The notes under the pieces are model-generated. The model was not told where the DNA came from. It did not search any database and worked only from the letters and a program-made list of their open reading frames with translations. From NCBI RefSeq assembly GCF_014851395.1, contig NW_024043372.1, forward strand, positions 5,903,490 through 5,967,489: DNA of 64,000 nucleotides, given 5' to 3'. Each line of letters starts with the position of its first letter. The first letter of the stretch is position 1. Below, piece by piece: positions 9,278 through 22,200 of the stretch. The DNA comes from Micropterus salmoides. Lineage: Eukaryota > Chordata > Actinopteri > Centrarchiformes > Centrarchidae. A program made the position numbers and the translations under genes.

Positions 9278-10614
9278 ATGCCTAAAATACACAGACACAA
9301 GATCATGCATCAACCCATGATGGAGCTGGTTCGTTCAATTGTCCAAATACACCTGGTCAAGCTGGCGTCGGATGACTGTATCATGGTGCCATTCCAGTGC
9401 ATTACAAAGGCCACAAAAAATATCCTACAGGACATGTGTGTGGAGATTATGAACACTGTATCTGTACATGTTTATAAGCAATTCCGGCAAAGTGTGGCAC
9501 AGAAGAGTGACTTGAATTTGACTCAAAGCTGTTCCAAATCAGCCAGACGGGGTCCTGCTTCTCATGCGGTACGGGGGAAATCTTAATATCCCAAAATGTG
9601 GGTGAGATCGTTCCACTGATTCTTGCTGATGTGATGGGTATTAAAGATGCCATTAGGGTGTGTAACAGCCCTTACGCAAAGAATCTAGCAATGATCGTGG
9701 TGAGTGAAATAAAGAACAGGATAGCTGCAGAGCTCAAGATTGTGGGAGCGGCAGTGGCAGTACTGGGAAGAACAAACAGCTGGGGCTTACGTCTATCATG
9801 CAGGAACAGACATTGGAGTTACTAGTTAGAGCTGTCTTCAATGTTCTTCAAATAGTAAACTAATGATCTCTACACCGACCCCAAATTGTAACATGACTGG
9901 TCACCAAAGACCAAAAGAAGAATTGAAGACAGAGCAGGACCAGGAGCTGTCTGAGGAGGAGGATGTGTGGTACGACACCTTTACTGACCTGGAAGAGGAT
10001 GAACCGGAAAAAGTGTCATCTGGGGAAAACCTTGTGGTTACATCCACCAACGCTGTAACGAGCATGAGGGGAAGATGGCCGATGAGAAACACAATCTGAA
10101 TAAGCCCAGCCCCTCCGAGGATGCAGTCAAGGCAGCTGAAGCTGATGAAAGTGCTTGTCACAACACAGCAACTACCAGCGCTACTAAGATCGTCTCCCAG
10201 GAAGCTGCAATCACTGATGAACCAGCGCACCCAGTCCAAGAGTGCGACAAATTTAGATGCGACCTCCTGGTATCTGGGGTGATCCTGCATATAAAGCAAA
10301 ATATGTCCATTAATCTGCCTACTGATATTAAAACCATCATCACTACAGTGACAGACATGCTTTGGGCAGAAACAGCAGGCTCTGGCTTTGATGTCATGCC
10401 AAATGTTACACGAACATTGAAGGCCGTGCACAAGGATCTGTGCAAGAAGGAAAAGGCACAAGTGCTGCTAAATAATACATTGACCTACACTGACATAATT
10501 GAAACTCTAAACAGACACCTGGTGACACCAAAAAAGAGGAGCTGTGTTACCCGTTTCTTCAGATCTGTTTTCAAGCCATTGTCAGCCTGCTTCAGATGTG
10601 TATGCCTGGACTAA
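9278..10614 (+). pseudogene. Unrecognised-family ORF, copy 2, multiply frameshifted
   Basis: Homologous over its whole length to the intact ORF at 5008-6348 and starting with the same ATG context. Relative to it there are single-base deletions near 9570, 9738, 9855 and 10,064, so no single frame covers the gene. There is also a one-codon gain in the Glu run and a one-codon loss near 10,326. The N-terminal part carries the second sequence type (MPKIHRHKIMHQPMMELVRS). The region around 10,260-10,275 differs locally from all other copies (DLLVSG for QYMVSW). The upstream flank was replaced by a LINE fragment. Either a decayed copy or one with uncorrected sequencing errors. Confidence 0.75.
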
Positions 10615-11084
10615 TCATTGGCAACACCAGCTGGTTACATTGGTGCCGTGACCTGGATGGGAGTGAGGTTTAGGGGGTGAGTGTGACGGAAGCCAGCAAA
10701 GCTGTGCAGTGAGTAGACCTCACTCCCCTAAACCTTAACAGACGCACTGGGGACCAAGGCTAGTGCCCATGGATATGAGCCTCCTCGTTAGCGTGTCCAC
10801 CTCCCGTATCAGAGGTCACCGGTTCGAGTCAGGACTGTGCAGCCTGGACACCTCTTCCTCTAGTGAGGAGGAAACTTTGATATGTAGTGACAGAAACACT
10901 ACATATCAAAGTTTCCATGAGATGCGATCTCTCTCTCTCTCTCTCGCCCATCGCCATGAATGTTTGTTGTTTAGGTTGCAATGTTTCCAGAGCACAAATT
11001 CACAAATAAACAATAAAAAATATATAATTAATTAATAGTGTGATAATTAAGTTACTTTGTACAAACAACAATGCTTCTCCTCAC
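10615..11084 (+). repeat. 3' flank of ORF copy 2 (one 230-bp unit, hairpin, polyA signals)
   Basis: One copy of the 230-bp unit is present with the B-box GGTTCGAGTC near 10,821. It is followed by the hairpin and by AATAAA hexamers near 11,006-11,018. The unit ends at about 11,084, where the spacer repeat S begins, so the distal 3' flank is missing here. Confidence 0.65.
10870..10916 (+). other. Perfect 20-bp hairpin, copy 2
   Basis: Same 20-bp stem as at 6835-6881. The only difference is in the loop (acagaaa for gcagaaa), so both stem arms are conserved while the loop changed. Confidence 0.85.
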
Positions 11085-13547
11085 AGACTTTACTGACGTC
11101 ACTTGGAAAGTGATTGAGTGCAAAATAGTGATGGCAAGTTCGAGTCTTTTGACAGACTCGTTCAATCAAGTGAATACATTTTTTTTTGAGTCATTTCGTT
11201 AATTTCGTTAATTTGAACTAGGCTGGTTATTGGGGCGCTGCAGCCCTCTAGTGGGTGATTCAAAAACATCGCCGTTGTCAAACACGGAAGGCTGCCTGGC
11301 TTGCTTTATTTGACAAAGTATAATGCACAAATTCACCTCTTGATTACTGTATATCATCATTATATAACCCCCCTGGGCCCACAACTAAATTCAAACCATG
11401 TAAAAACCACAGAAATATGCTGTCTATATGCATCCACTACTCCGCCTAAATCCTTCCATTTTCACAATCTTTCCCGAGTATACAAGCAGACCAGCCATAT
11501 AAAGGCTTATGTATATAATTACTATCATTATCTCTAAAGTGCTCATTCATACAGTAGCCTAACGTCCCTATCCCTGAGTAAAATATTAAAATCAGATTTG
11601 CAGTAGATATTGAGGTAATAAGCTTGATTCACTATATGAAGAAACACTCTTATTAAAATTCAACCAATTTAATAATAATCTGGATCAAGCCACCAAGTTC
11701 TTAAAAGAACTCCTGCACAGAGACTGGAACAAAGTAATAAACAGCAGTTTGGCAGGTCTGGACGCAGGATGGGCCACATCAGGTCCTGATTCTGCAGACA
11801 GAGAAACACACATGAGCACATCGCTCTCAAACACTGCAGGTTGTTCACCAGTCACGAGCTGTGAAACAACAGCACGGCTCTGTTGGTAAATAAAAAGGTA
11901 AAGTTACGTTGCGTTCTCTGGTGGACCTGGATCAGCTGTTAGCTGTTCACATGGCTAACGCTAACGTTGCTACGTGGCTGTGTTTTAATGTTTAATGACC
12001 GGGTCTGTTTGTTTTATACGGTGGCTCCCAGGGCTCAGTGAGGAATATTTTTTTGAGGACTATGAATTTTTTTTGAGGACTACTTTGCGTTACTTCGCAA
12101 TACTTTTGCATTCACTCGCAATATGATTTGTATTCCCTCGCAATACTTTTGCATTCCCTCGCAATATGTTTTGCATTCCCTCGCAGTATGTTTTGCGTTC
12201 CCTCTCAATACCTGTCTTCTTCCGTTAGCCTATTTCCGAGCCATATGCTCAGCTGCTCTTAGCGCAACACTCCAGCTTATTGAATTTTACTTTGAACGGA
12301 GAATTTCCTACGTTGATATAGTAGCCTGCTACTGCTCAATAGGCATATTTATGTAGGCTTTAATCAAAAAGGACCAGGCACCACGGCGGGTGATCGCTCC
12401 AGAGGAGAGGGAAGACAGCCGGGATAGAGCCACGCTGGCCCAGCTTGGACGTAAGGCTGCTCCCGGTAAACGTCCGGTCTGGAGGAGATGGGACGCTCTG
12501 CCAAACACCGGAAAATTGAAGACCGTTAAGCCGACATTTTTACACAGACCTGCCCATCAATATCCTGGAGAATGCAGCGGGCACACCGTGTACTGTCAGA
12601 GCGCAAGGCTCCGCCGAGATGAGAGTAGAGTGTTTACATCAGTGATGCTTGGTGCTTAAACAGTCAAAGTGGATGGACACTGTTTCCTACATGTCAGACT
12701 TCATATGGAGGCTACATATCTCACATTATGCAATCCTGTCCACTCACTAGCCTATAGGCTAAATGTTCATGCTGCTACGGCACTTCCACACTGTTTACAT
12801 AGCCGACTGTTATTAGGCTGCTCCCGCTACTGGCTTATATTTCAGAAGCTTGTAGCCATAAGGGCTCTGCTAATGTTAAGTAGCCTACTTCTGATGCTGC
12901 TATTATTTGAATAGGTTAGAAATAGGCTATACAGGTGAACATACTTCAGATTTGGGGTTGCACTATTAGGCTACGCACTTTATAATGCTCCAGCCCTGCA
13001 TGCCATTTTCACTCCCCTGACAGTATACAGATCAGCTGTCTTGTCTAGTGTCATATTGTAAATTACCGTCTTATTTGTGCGGGCCTGTCTAATAGTGAAA
13101 AGCTCATAAAATAACCTACTGAAGATGCATTAAAAATCACAAATGATTCAAAGTAACTTTGGTTTAATGACTGCTGCATTAAACAATAAATGCCATTCTT
13201 TCTTTTGGCTGGCCAGCATGTCTATTTTTTGTTTGTGTCTTGTAAGTTGAATAGGCTATTGTGACTTTGTTTTTAGCACATTGGACCGCAGGAAACGGCG
13301 TTCCGTTATTATTCGGTATGTGGATCAAGACCTTGCAACTCACATTATGCAATCCTGTAGGCTAAATGTTCATGCTGCTACGGCACTTCCACATTGTTTA
13401 CATAGCCGACTGTTATTAGGCTGCTCCCGATACTGGCTTATATTTCAGAAGCTTGTAGCCATGAGGGCTCTGCTAATGTTAAGCAGCCTACTTCTGATGC
13501 TGCTATTATTTAAATAGGTTAGAAAGTGGAGCGGACCCAGAACAGCT
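11085..13547 (+). repeat. Spacer repeat S, copy 1
   Basis: The block recurs at 23,411-25,725 and, truncated at its start, at 34,149-35,425. Part of it appears inverted and diverged at 42,540-43,215. In every case the direct copies lead straight into a G unit. It contains a minisatellite and a GC-rich segment (12,370-12,620) with open but unrecognised frames. A 165-bp segment occurs twice only in this copy (12,750-12,915 and 13,355-13,520). I see no supportable gene. Confidence 0.7.
12081..12210 (+). repeat. 21-22-bp minisatellite in spacer S1
   Basis: About six units of TTTTGCATTCCCTCGCAATA with small variations. Equivalent arrays have about four units in S2 (24,895-24,980) and five plus two in S3, so copy number varies between spacers. 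Confidence 0.8.
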
Positions 13548-14405
13548 CTAGATTCCAAGGAGACACGTTTTAATAAACATAAATCATCAAGTAACATTTG
13601 TATTTCAAACAAATGGCAAACCTATTAGCACATTTAAACAAAACTCCCTTCACCCTCATGCATCATGGGAATTCTGAGGGAGGGGCGTAGACTGCATGTG
13701 CGCAGCTGTTTATTTACGGCATCAATTTCCACTGGAAGCCTGTCAGTGTTTCAGCAGTGCAGCGTGTAGCCTGCCCCACGTTACTGACTTGTTTTTAACT
13801 GTCCTCAAAATTAAATAAAACCTGACTTGCGATTGTTTAAAAAACTGAGAGGAAGTTCCAAAGGTTGTTTTCTTTTAAATTATTTTTTTACTTTGAATTT
13901 TAGAATGTCATGACATCATTAAAGGTCCAATGCCTTTGATGATGAAATCTGGTCTGCAGGCTCATAAGACCCAAGTGTTGGTTTAGTTGCAGTTTTTCTC
14001 AGAAGATCTCTACCTGCTAACACGACAGCACTGATAAAAAAAAAGCTCGTGGCTAAAAAATCATCGGTTACCCTCTGGCCCCCCTGGTAAAATAGTTCCC
14101 TCCTATCTTGGTCACCCCTGTTCAATCGCCTGCCCTCTGGTAGACGGTCAGGTGCATCAAGAGTTAGACAAGCATACTTAAGGACGGTTTCTTTCATCAG
14201 AAATCTTAATTCCACAAATGTTAAGAACACTTAACAGATTCTGCTGAGCCTTTTAGTATTAGAGCAATTTTATTTATTGCCTTTTGTTTGTTTTAACTGT
14301 TTCTAGTTTTCTGTGGTTTGCACTGATAAGGAGTAGCACTCACATTTTAGTTGCATATTTTGTACATTCACAAAGGCTTTCTAATTCTACAGACAAGCCG
14401 ATACA
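13548..14405 (+). repeat. 5' flank of gene unit G, copy 3
   Basis: Starts at the same CTA/GATTCCAAGG boundary as copy 1 and is collinear with 3985-5007 without the 175-bp insertion. A minus-strand open frame (13,919-14,230) is partly kept in other copies but shows no domain and is probably incidental. Confidence 0.6.
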
Positions 14406-15745
14406 ATGCCTAAAATACACAGACACAAGATCATGCATCAACCCATGATGGAGCTGGTTCGTTCAATTGTCCAAATACACCTGATCAAGCTGGCGTCGGA
14501 TGACTGTATCATGGTGCCATTCCAGTGCATTACAAAGGCCACAAAAAATATCCTACAGGGCATGTGTGTGGAGATTATGAACACTGTATCTGTACATGTT
14601 TATAAGCAATTCCGGCAAAGTGTGGCACAGAAGAGTGACTTGAATTTGACTCAAAGCTGTTCCAAATCAGCCAGACGGGGTCCTGATTCTCATGCGTTAC
14701 GGGGGGAAATCTTAATATCCCAAAATGTGGGTGAGATCGTTCCACTGATTCTTGCTGATGTGATGGGTATTAAAGATGCCATTAGGGTATGTAACAGCCC
14801 TTACGCAAAGAATCTAGCAATGATCGTGGTGAGTGAAATAAAGAACAGGATAGCTGCAGAGCTCAAAGATTGTGGGAGCGGCAGTGGCAGTACTGGGAAG
14901 AACAAACAGCTGGGGCTTACGTCTATCATGCAGGAACAGACATTAGAGTTACTAGTTAGAGATGTCTTCAATGTTCTTCAAATATGTAAACTAATGATCT
15001 CTACACCGACCCCAGTAACATGACTGGTCACCAAAGACCAAAAGAAGAATTGAAGACCGAGCAGGACCAGGAGCTGTCTGAGGAGGAGGAGGTGTGGTAC
15101 GACACCTTTACTGACCTGGAAGAGGATGAACCGGAAAAAGTGTCATCTGGGGAAAACCTTGTGGTTACATCCACCAACGCTGTAACGAGCAGTGAGGGGA
15201 AGATGGCCGATGAGAAACACAATCTGAATAAGCCCAGCCCCTCCGAGGATGCAGTCAAGGCAGCTGAAGCTGATGAAAGTGCTTGTCACAACACAGCAAC
15301 TACCAGCGCTACTAAGATCGTCTCCCAGGAAGCTGCAATCACTGATGAACCAGCGCACCCAGTCCAAGAGTGGGACAAATTTAGATGCCAGTACATGGTG
15401 TCTTGGGTGATCCTGCATATAAATCAAAATATGTCCATTAATCTGCCTACTGATGATATGGAAACCATCATCACTACACTGACAGACATGCTTTGGGCAG
15501 AAACAGCAGGCTCTGGCTTTGATGTCATGCCAAATGTTACACGAACATTGAAGGCCGTGCACAAGGATCTGTGCAAGAAGGAAAAGGCACAAGTGCTGCT
15601 AAATAATACATTGACCTACACTGACATAATTAAAACTCTAAACAGACACCTGGTGACACCAAAAAAGAGGAGCTGTGTTACCCGTTTCTTCAGATCTGTT
15701 TTCAAGCCATTCTCAGCCTGCTTCAGATGTGTATGCCTGGACTAA
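14406..15745 (+). pseudogene. Unrecognised-family ORF, copy 3, split by one 4-bp deletion
   Basis: Two long frames, 205 and 241 codons, together match the intact 446-residue protein. They are separated by a 4-bp deletion at about 15,016-15,020. The first frame ends just after PTPVT and the second can start at the ATG at 15,020. The N-terminal part is of the second type (MPKIHRHKIM). The acidic linker, C-terminal helical part and basic Cys-rich tail are nearly identical to copy 1, with an extra Glu in the acidic run. A split product is possible but a simple loss of function is more likely. Confidence 0.75.
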
Positions 15746-17480
15746 TCATTGGCAACACCAGCTGGATACATTGGTGCCGTGACCTGGATGGGAGTGAGGT
15801 TTAGGGGGGTGAGTGTGACGGAAGCCAGCAAAGCTGTGCAGTGAGTAGACCTCACTCCCCTAAACCTTAACAGACGCACTGGGGACCAAGGCTAGTGCCC
15901 ATGGATATGAGCCTCCTCGTCAGCGTGTCCACCTCCCGTATCAGAGGTCACCGGTTCGAGTCAGGACTGTGCAGCCTGGACACCTCTTCCTCTAGTGAGG
16001 AGGAAACTTTGATATGTAGTGGCAGAAACACTACATATCAAAGTTTCCATGAGATGCGAACTCTCTCTCTCTGTCTCTCTCTCGCCCATCGCCATGAATG
16101 TTTGTTGTTTAGGTTGCAATGTTTCCAGAGCACAAATTCACAAATAAACAATAAAAAATATACAATTAATTAATAGTGTGATAATTAAGTTACTTTGTAC
16201 AAACAACAATGCTTCTCCGCTTGTTGCATGAGGAAATGCATTTAGCGGGAATGATATAGCACTAAGTAGGAGAGTACTGCTCATTGATTTTTCCATGTAT
16301 GTATCCTAAAGTGTTCTGGCTTTATATACATGATTGACTTTACCCAAATGTCTTTTCTCTGAAGGACATCATCTATGGTTCATCATGGACAACAGCAAAG
16401 ATGACTTTCTGAATAATAACCTTGTCATTCTTGGGAAATTTTAGATTCACAAATTAAAGTTTTTGAGAGTGAATCCTATGTTTTGTGTATTTCACAATGA
16501 GTTTCTTTTGTATACAAAAGCCCTTAATGTCGTGGAAATGAAAAACGTATAGAACATTTTTAGTATAATAGCAGAATTTGATTTGCATAAATGGCCCTAG
16601 CCTTTGCTCCTTTAAAAAAATTAATTAATAACTTGCGTTTCGGACTGTGAGCTGCACATAATCAGAGCTTCTGAAGTGTGTGTGGCTTTGCGGTGAGATT
16701 CCTGCCTGATCACAAGTCAGTTAAGTTTCGTTTTCCCCTGGCATGAGCACCTCCTCGTCTCATCCAGCTCTGTGTCTGTGAGACGGTCCAGAGGTCTACC
16801 AGCGAAGCAAAATTTTCATTAAATGGTGACATTTGTCTCATAATTTTATGACTTTTTTCTTTAAATGTCAGAGAACACAGAAATGTGGGAGCGATTCTGA
16901 AAGTGCATAAAGTTTTGAACATGAGCAGAAAACCTTCTAAAAAAGATGAGCTTTTAAACTCCAATCAATAACTGAATTAAAATGAATAAATTTAGCGCTG
17001 AGATGAAAAGGAGCCAAAATGACATTTAAAGTGGGAGACTCGACAGGGATCATATTAAATAAGTTGATCTACAGGAGAAACTCACTAGAATATTTTATTA
17101 TCTATATTTTGAATTGTCACCTGCCATCTCAATTTTGTGTTTCCCTTTATACAATTAAAAACATTTCCACCTGACATGGCCCAAATAAGGTTGAGAACCA
17201 CTGTCTTAGTGTGATCGTCCTTTACTAATAAAACGGTAACTTTTTTCAATTTTGTCTTGTATTAATTATTTTTGATTATTTACTCGTCTTAATAAAACAC
17301 TGTTTCCACTTTAGTTCCAGTAGCTGTAAAGGAGCATTGTTAATGTTTAATAAGTGCATAATAAAGGAGCTATTAGGCTTTATAAGGCATTAATATAAAC
17401 CTGTCATAGTCTGATTACTGTCGTTAAACATCTATTTACAAGTGGTCTATAAACTGCTTATAAACATTTACTGCTCATCA
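15746..17480 (+). repeat. 3' flank of ORF copy 3
   Basis: One 230-bp unit with B-box GGTTCGAGTC near 15,951, the hairpin (16,002-16,048), AATAAA hexamers near 16,143-16,155, then the distal flank. It diverges from the other copies at about 17,480, where the LINE 5'UTR starts elsewhere. Confidence 0.65.
16002..16048 (+). other. Perfect 20-bp hairpin, copy 3
   Basis: Same stem and loop as copy 1, 256 bp after the ORF end because only one 230-bp unit is present. Confidence 0.85.
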
Positions 17481-17692
17481 TAAGCAGAGGTAGCGAGGGT
17501 GCGGCTGACCCAGGGCCCACACTGGTACAGGGGCCCACTGCTTGAACTATGAAGTTTAGTTTTGCTGATTATAGTGGACAAAACTAACAACCACAGCGTG
17601 TGGAAGTATGTTTTTCCCAGGAGAATTCAGCAGCTCTTATCAAACAGTCCCTTCACTCATGGTTTCAAACCACCACAACGACAACAACAAAC

Positions 17693-17949
17693 ACACTAGA
17701 TTCCAAGGAGACACATTTTAATAAACATACATCATAAAGTAACATTTGTATTTCAAACAAATGGCAAACTTATTAGCACATTTTAACAAAACTCCCTTCA
17801 CCCCCATGCATGGGAATTCTGAGGGAGGGGCGTAGACTGCATGTGCGCAGCGGTTTATTTACGGCATCAACTTCCACTGGAAACCTCTCAGTGTTTCAGC
17901 AGCGCAGCGTGTAGCCGACCCCACATTAATGGCTTGTTTTTAATTGTCC
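17693..17949 (+). repeat. 5'-flank fragment of a sixth gene unit G
   Basis: Begins at the same boundary as the other units (CTA then GATTCCAAGG) and is collinear with them for about 257 bp. It then stops at the L2 insertion; the ORF itself is absent downstream. The 210 bp before it (17,481-17,692) contain nothing I recognise. Confidence 0.65.
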
Positions 17950-18255
17950 TTTTTGTGCTTCTACTACGGGCTCCTGCTGACGTATTGCGGTAAGCGTGTC
18001 GACTCATTTCCGTTTCCGGTGCTTGTGTGTTGGTACCGTGTTGTTGCTCTCGCTAAATAACAGTTACATTTGTTTGATTACAGCGGCCAACTGTTCGCTA
18101 AACACTTATTCTTTACAGTAATTTTGCCTAAGCACTCACAGCTCTTTCCATCTTTTAGTGACTGCTGTTCAATCTCATAGTTGTTCTAAAGTTTTGGTAA
18201 CTGACGCTACAGTACTTTAGCTTAGCCGTTAGCGACTTTAGCTTAGCAGCTAGCG

Positions 18256-19142
18256 ATGGCTTCTCCTTCTCCCTCTCTCTCTCCTACTTTCTCCTGCTCG
18301 GTGTGTCAGATGTTTAGTTACTCCTCTGCCTCCTTTAGCGGTAATGGTACATGTAATAAGTGTAGTTTATTTATAGACATGGAGGCGAGGCTCGTGATTT
18401 AGAAGTCCGGCTCCGCACCTTGGTAGATCAGTCTTTAGCTACTGTAGCTAGCCAGTCCCCGGTAGTCGGTGCGGAACGGCCTGAGTTAGCCTCTGGTAGC
18501 CGTCCTCCGCATCCCCTGTGCAGCCAGGAAAGGGGGCTGGGTGACTGTCCGAAGGAGGAATAGTCGTAAGCATTCAAAGTCCACGGGGCACATCAACCTG
18601 TTCACGTTTCTAACAGATTTTCCCCACTCAGCGACACACCCGCTGAGAAACCAACTCTGATCATTGACAGCTCCATTTTGAGAAACGTGAAGTTAGCGAA
18701 GCCAGCGGCCATAGTTAAGTGCATCCCTGGGGCCAGAGCGGGCGACATTGAGTCTTATTTGAAACTGCTGGCTAAGGATAAACGTAAATACAGTAAGATT
18801 GTTATTCACGTCGGCGGTAATGACTCCCGGTTACGCCAATCGGAGGTCACTAAGATTAATGTTGAGTCGGTGTGTACATATGCAAAAACAATGTCGGACA
18901 CCGTAGTTTTCTCTGGACACCTGCCAAATCTGACCAGTGATAACATGTATAGCCGCATGTCGTCATTCCGCCGCTGGTTATCGAGGTGGTGTCCAGCAAA
19001 CGATGTGGGCTTTGTTGATCATTGGCAGACTTTCTGGGGAAGACCTGGTCTGATCCGGAGAGACGGCATCCATCCCACTTGGGAAGGAGCAGCTCTCATT
19101 TCTAGAAATCTGGCCAAGTTTATTAGTGGACCAAATCCATGA
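18256..19142 (+). pseudogene. L2 ORF1, zinc-finger-like N-terminus and SGNH esterase domain
   Basis: The ATG at 18,256 begins MASPSPSLSPTFSCSVCQMF and includes two CxxC pairs (CSVC, CNKC). A one-base loss near 18,393 stops that frame. From about 18,640 a second open part encodes an SGNH hydrolase-like domain. It has IIDSSILRNV in place of the usual GDSI block, then IPGARAGDIESY, the block-III IHVGGNDSR, and the terminal catalytic Asp-His motif RRDGIHPTWEGA. Esterase domains of this kind are known in ORF1 of vertebrate CR1/L2 LINEs. Their job there is unclear, possibly membrane or lipid association of the RNP. The altered first block and frameshift argue that this copy is inactive. Confidence 0.75.
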
Positions 19143-19232
19143 CAACCCAGAGTTGAGACCAGGAGGCAGAGTCGCAGTCTAACACACTTCTCTGCTCCTC
19201 CATTTCAGGAGTTACTTAGTGAAAATCCTATA

Positions 19233-22200
19233 GTGACGGTGTCTGCCCCCCGACCATCGAAATTATTTAAAAAGGTAAACAGAAGAGGAGCTGTGCATAA
19301 AAACCTCATAAAAATTAAAACCACAAGAGCAATAGTGCAAACGAATAGGAGAGTTAAATGTGGACTCTTAAACATCAGATCTCTCTCTTCTAAAGGTGTA
19401 CTAGTAAATGAACTAATATCAGAGTATGATATTGATTTATTTGGTCTTACTGAAACCTGGCTGGGTGATGGAGAATATGTTAGCCTAAATGAATCCACCC
19501 CTCCCAGTCATATTAATACTCACATTCCTCGAGGCACAGGCCGAGGAGGTGGAGTTGCAGCTATCTTCGACTCTAGCCTACTAATCAGCTCTAAACCTAA
19601 ACTAAACTATAACTCATTTGAAAGTCTTGTTCTTAGTCTTTCGCACCCAAGTTGGAAATCACTGCAACCAATTCTTTTTGTTATAGTGTACCGAGCACCT
19701 GGCCCGTACTCTGAATTCTTATCTGAATTTGCAGAGTTTTTGTCAACTTTAGTCCTTAAAACGGACAAAGTTATTATTGTAGGGGATTTTAATATTCATG
19801 TGGATGCTGAGAATGACAGCTTTAGTACTGCGTTTATCTCTCTGTTAGATTCCATCGGCTTCTCTCAGAGTGTTCATGAACCGACTCACTGTTTTAACCA
19901 CACCCTCGACCTTGTTTTGGTGTATGGTATTGAAATTGAACATTTAGTGGTGTTCCCACAGAATCCCTCTTTATCCGACCACTGTTTGATAACTTTTGAG
20001 TTTGTATTGCTGAACTACTCGCCATTGGGCAAAAATTTCTATACAAGATGTCTGTCTGATAGTGCCATAGCTAAATTTAAGGATGCGATTCCATCAGCTC
20101 TAAATACATTATCTAGTCACAAAGTAACGGAGGACTCCTATGCTAATTTCAGTCCCTCCCAAATCGATCATCTTGTTGATAGTGCTGCAGGCTCGCTGCG
20201 AATGACACTCGACTCTGTAGCCCCTCTAAAAAAGAAAATACTAAAACAAAGACGGTTAGCTCCATGGTATAATACTGAAACTCGCAAATTAAAGCAAATA
20301 TCACGGAAACTTGAGAGGAATTGGCGTTCTACCAAAGTGGAAAATTCTCGTTTAATTTGGCAAGATAGTCTTAAAACTTATAGGAAGGCCCTCCGTAATG
20401 CCAGAGCAGCCTACTACTCGTCATTAATAGAGGAAAATAGGAACAACCCAAAGTTTCTTTTCAGCACTGTAGCCAGGCTGACAGAGAGTCACAGCTCTAT
20501 TGAGCCAAGTATTCCCATAGCTCTCAGTAGTTACGACTTCATGAGCTTCTTTAATGATAAAATTCTAGCTATTAGAGACAAAATTCACCAAGACCTGCCC
20601 TCAATTGGCACCGACTTATCTCTTAATTCAGGAACCTTTGAAACAGCTGTAGAACCAGATACATGTTTAGACTGTTTTGCTTCCCTCAATCTTTACCAAC
20701 TAACTTCAATAATTTCTTCATCTAAACCATCAACCTGCCTCTTAGACCCCATCCCGACTAGGCTGCTTAAAGATGTTCTACCCTTAGTCGGCACCTCTAT
20801 ACTAGATATGATCAATCTATCTTTATCAACAGGCTATGTACCACAGTACTTTAAAGTAGCTGTAATTAAACCTCTTCTGAAAAAGCCCAAACTTGATCCG
20901 GATGTTTTAGCCAACTATAGACCTATATCTAACCTTCCATTTCTCTCTAAGGTTCTGGAGAAAGCAGTTGCTAAACAGCTGTGTGACTTTCTACAGAGCA
21001 ATAGTTTATTTGAGGATTTTCAGTCAGGATTTAGAGCTCATCATAGCACAGAGACAGCACTGGTGAAAATTACTAATGACCTCCTTATTGCATCAGACAA
21101 AGGACTTGTCTCTGTACTGGTTTTATTAGATCTTAGTGCCGCATTTGATACCATTGACCATCAGATCCTATTGCAGAGACTGGAATATTTCATTGGCATT
21201 AAAGGAACCGCTCTAAGCTGGTTTAAGTCCTATTTATCAGATCGATTTCAGTTTGTACATGTTAACGATGAGTCCTCATGCACGCCAAAGTTACTCATGG
21301 AGTTCCTCAAGGATCTGTCCTTGGACCAATCCTCTTCACTTTATATATGCTTCCTTTAGGCAATATTATCAGGAAACATTCCATAAGCTTTCATTGTTAT
21401 GCAGATGATACTCAGTTATATCTATCGATCAAGCCAGATGAAACTCATCAGTTAGCTAAACTTCAAATGTGCCTTCAGGATGTTAAAACCTGGATGACCT
21501 GTAATTTTCTCATGTTAAACTCAGATAAAACGAAGTTATTGCTCTGGGGCCTAAGCACCTCCGTGACGCATTATCTAAAGATATAGTTTCCCTGGATGGC
21601 ATCGCCTTGGCCTCCAGCACCACTGTGATGAATCTTGGAGTTATCTTTGATCAGGACATGTCGTTTAAGTCTCACATTAAGCAAATTTCAAGGACCGCCT
21701 TTTTTCACCTACGTAATATTGCGAAAATCAGGAACATCTGTCTAAAAATGATGCAGAAAAACTAGTCCATGCATTTGTTACTTCTAGGCTGGATTACTGC
21801 AATTCCTTATTATCAGGCTGCTCGAAAAAGTCCATTAAGACTCTTCAGCTGATCCAGAATGCTGCAGCACGTGTTCTGACAGGAACCAGGAAAAGAGATC
21901 ACATTTCTCCTGTTTTAGCTTCTTTGCATTGGCTTCCAGTAAAATCCAGAATAGAATTTAAAATCATTCTTCTTACCTACAAAGCTCTTAATGGTCAGGC
22001 ACCATCTTATCTTAAAGAGCTCATAGTACCTTACTACCCCACCAGAGCACTGCGCTCCCAGAATGCAGGGTTACTTGTGGTTCCTAGAGTCTCCAAAAGT
22101 AGACTAGGAGCCAGAGCGTTCAGCTATCAAGCTCCTCTCCTGTGGAACCAGGTTCCAGTTTGGGTTCAGGAGGCAGACACCATCTCCACATTTAAGAGTA

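Noticed and set aside
12390..12914. Open frames in spacer S (89, 81 and 78 codons)
   Set aside because: They are short, have no domain, differ in frame and length between spacer copies, and one arises from an internal duplication.
13919..14230. Minus-strand 103-codon ORF upstream of ORF copy 3
   Set aside because: Only a shorter part survives in copies 4 and 5 and it is broken in copy 1; no recognisable family.
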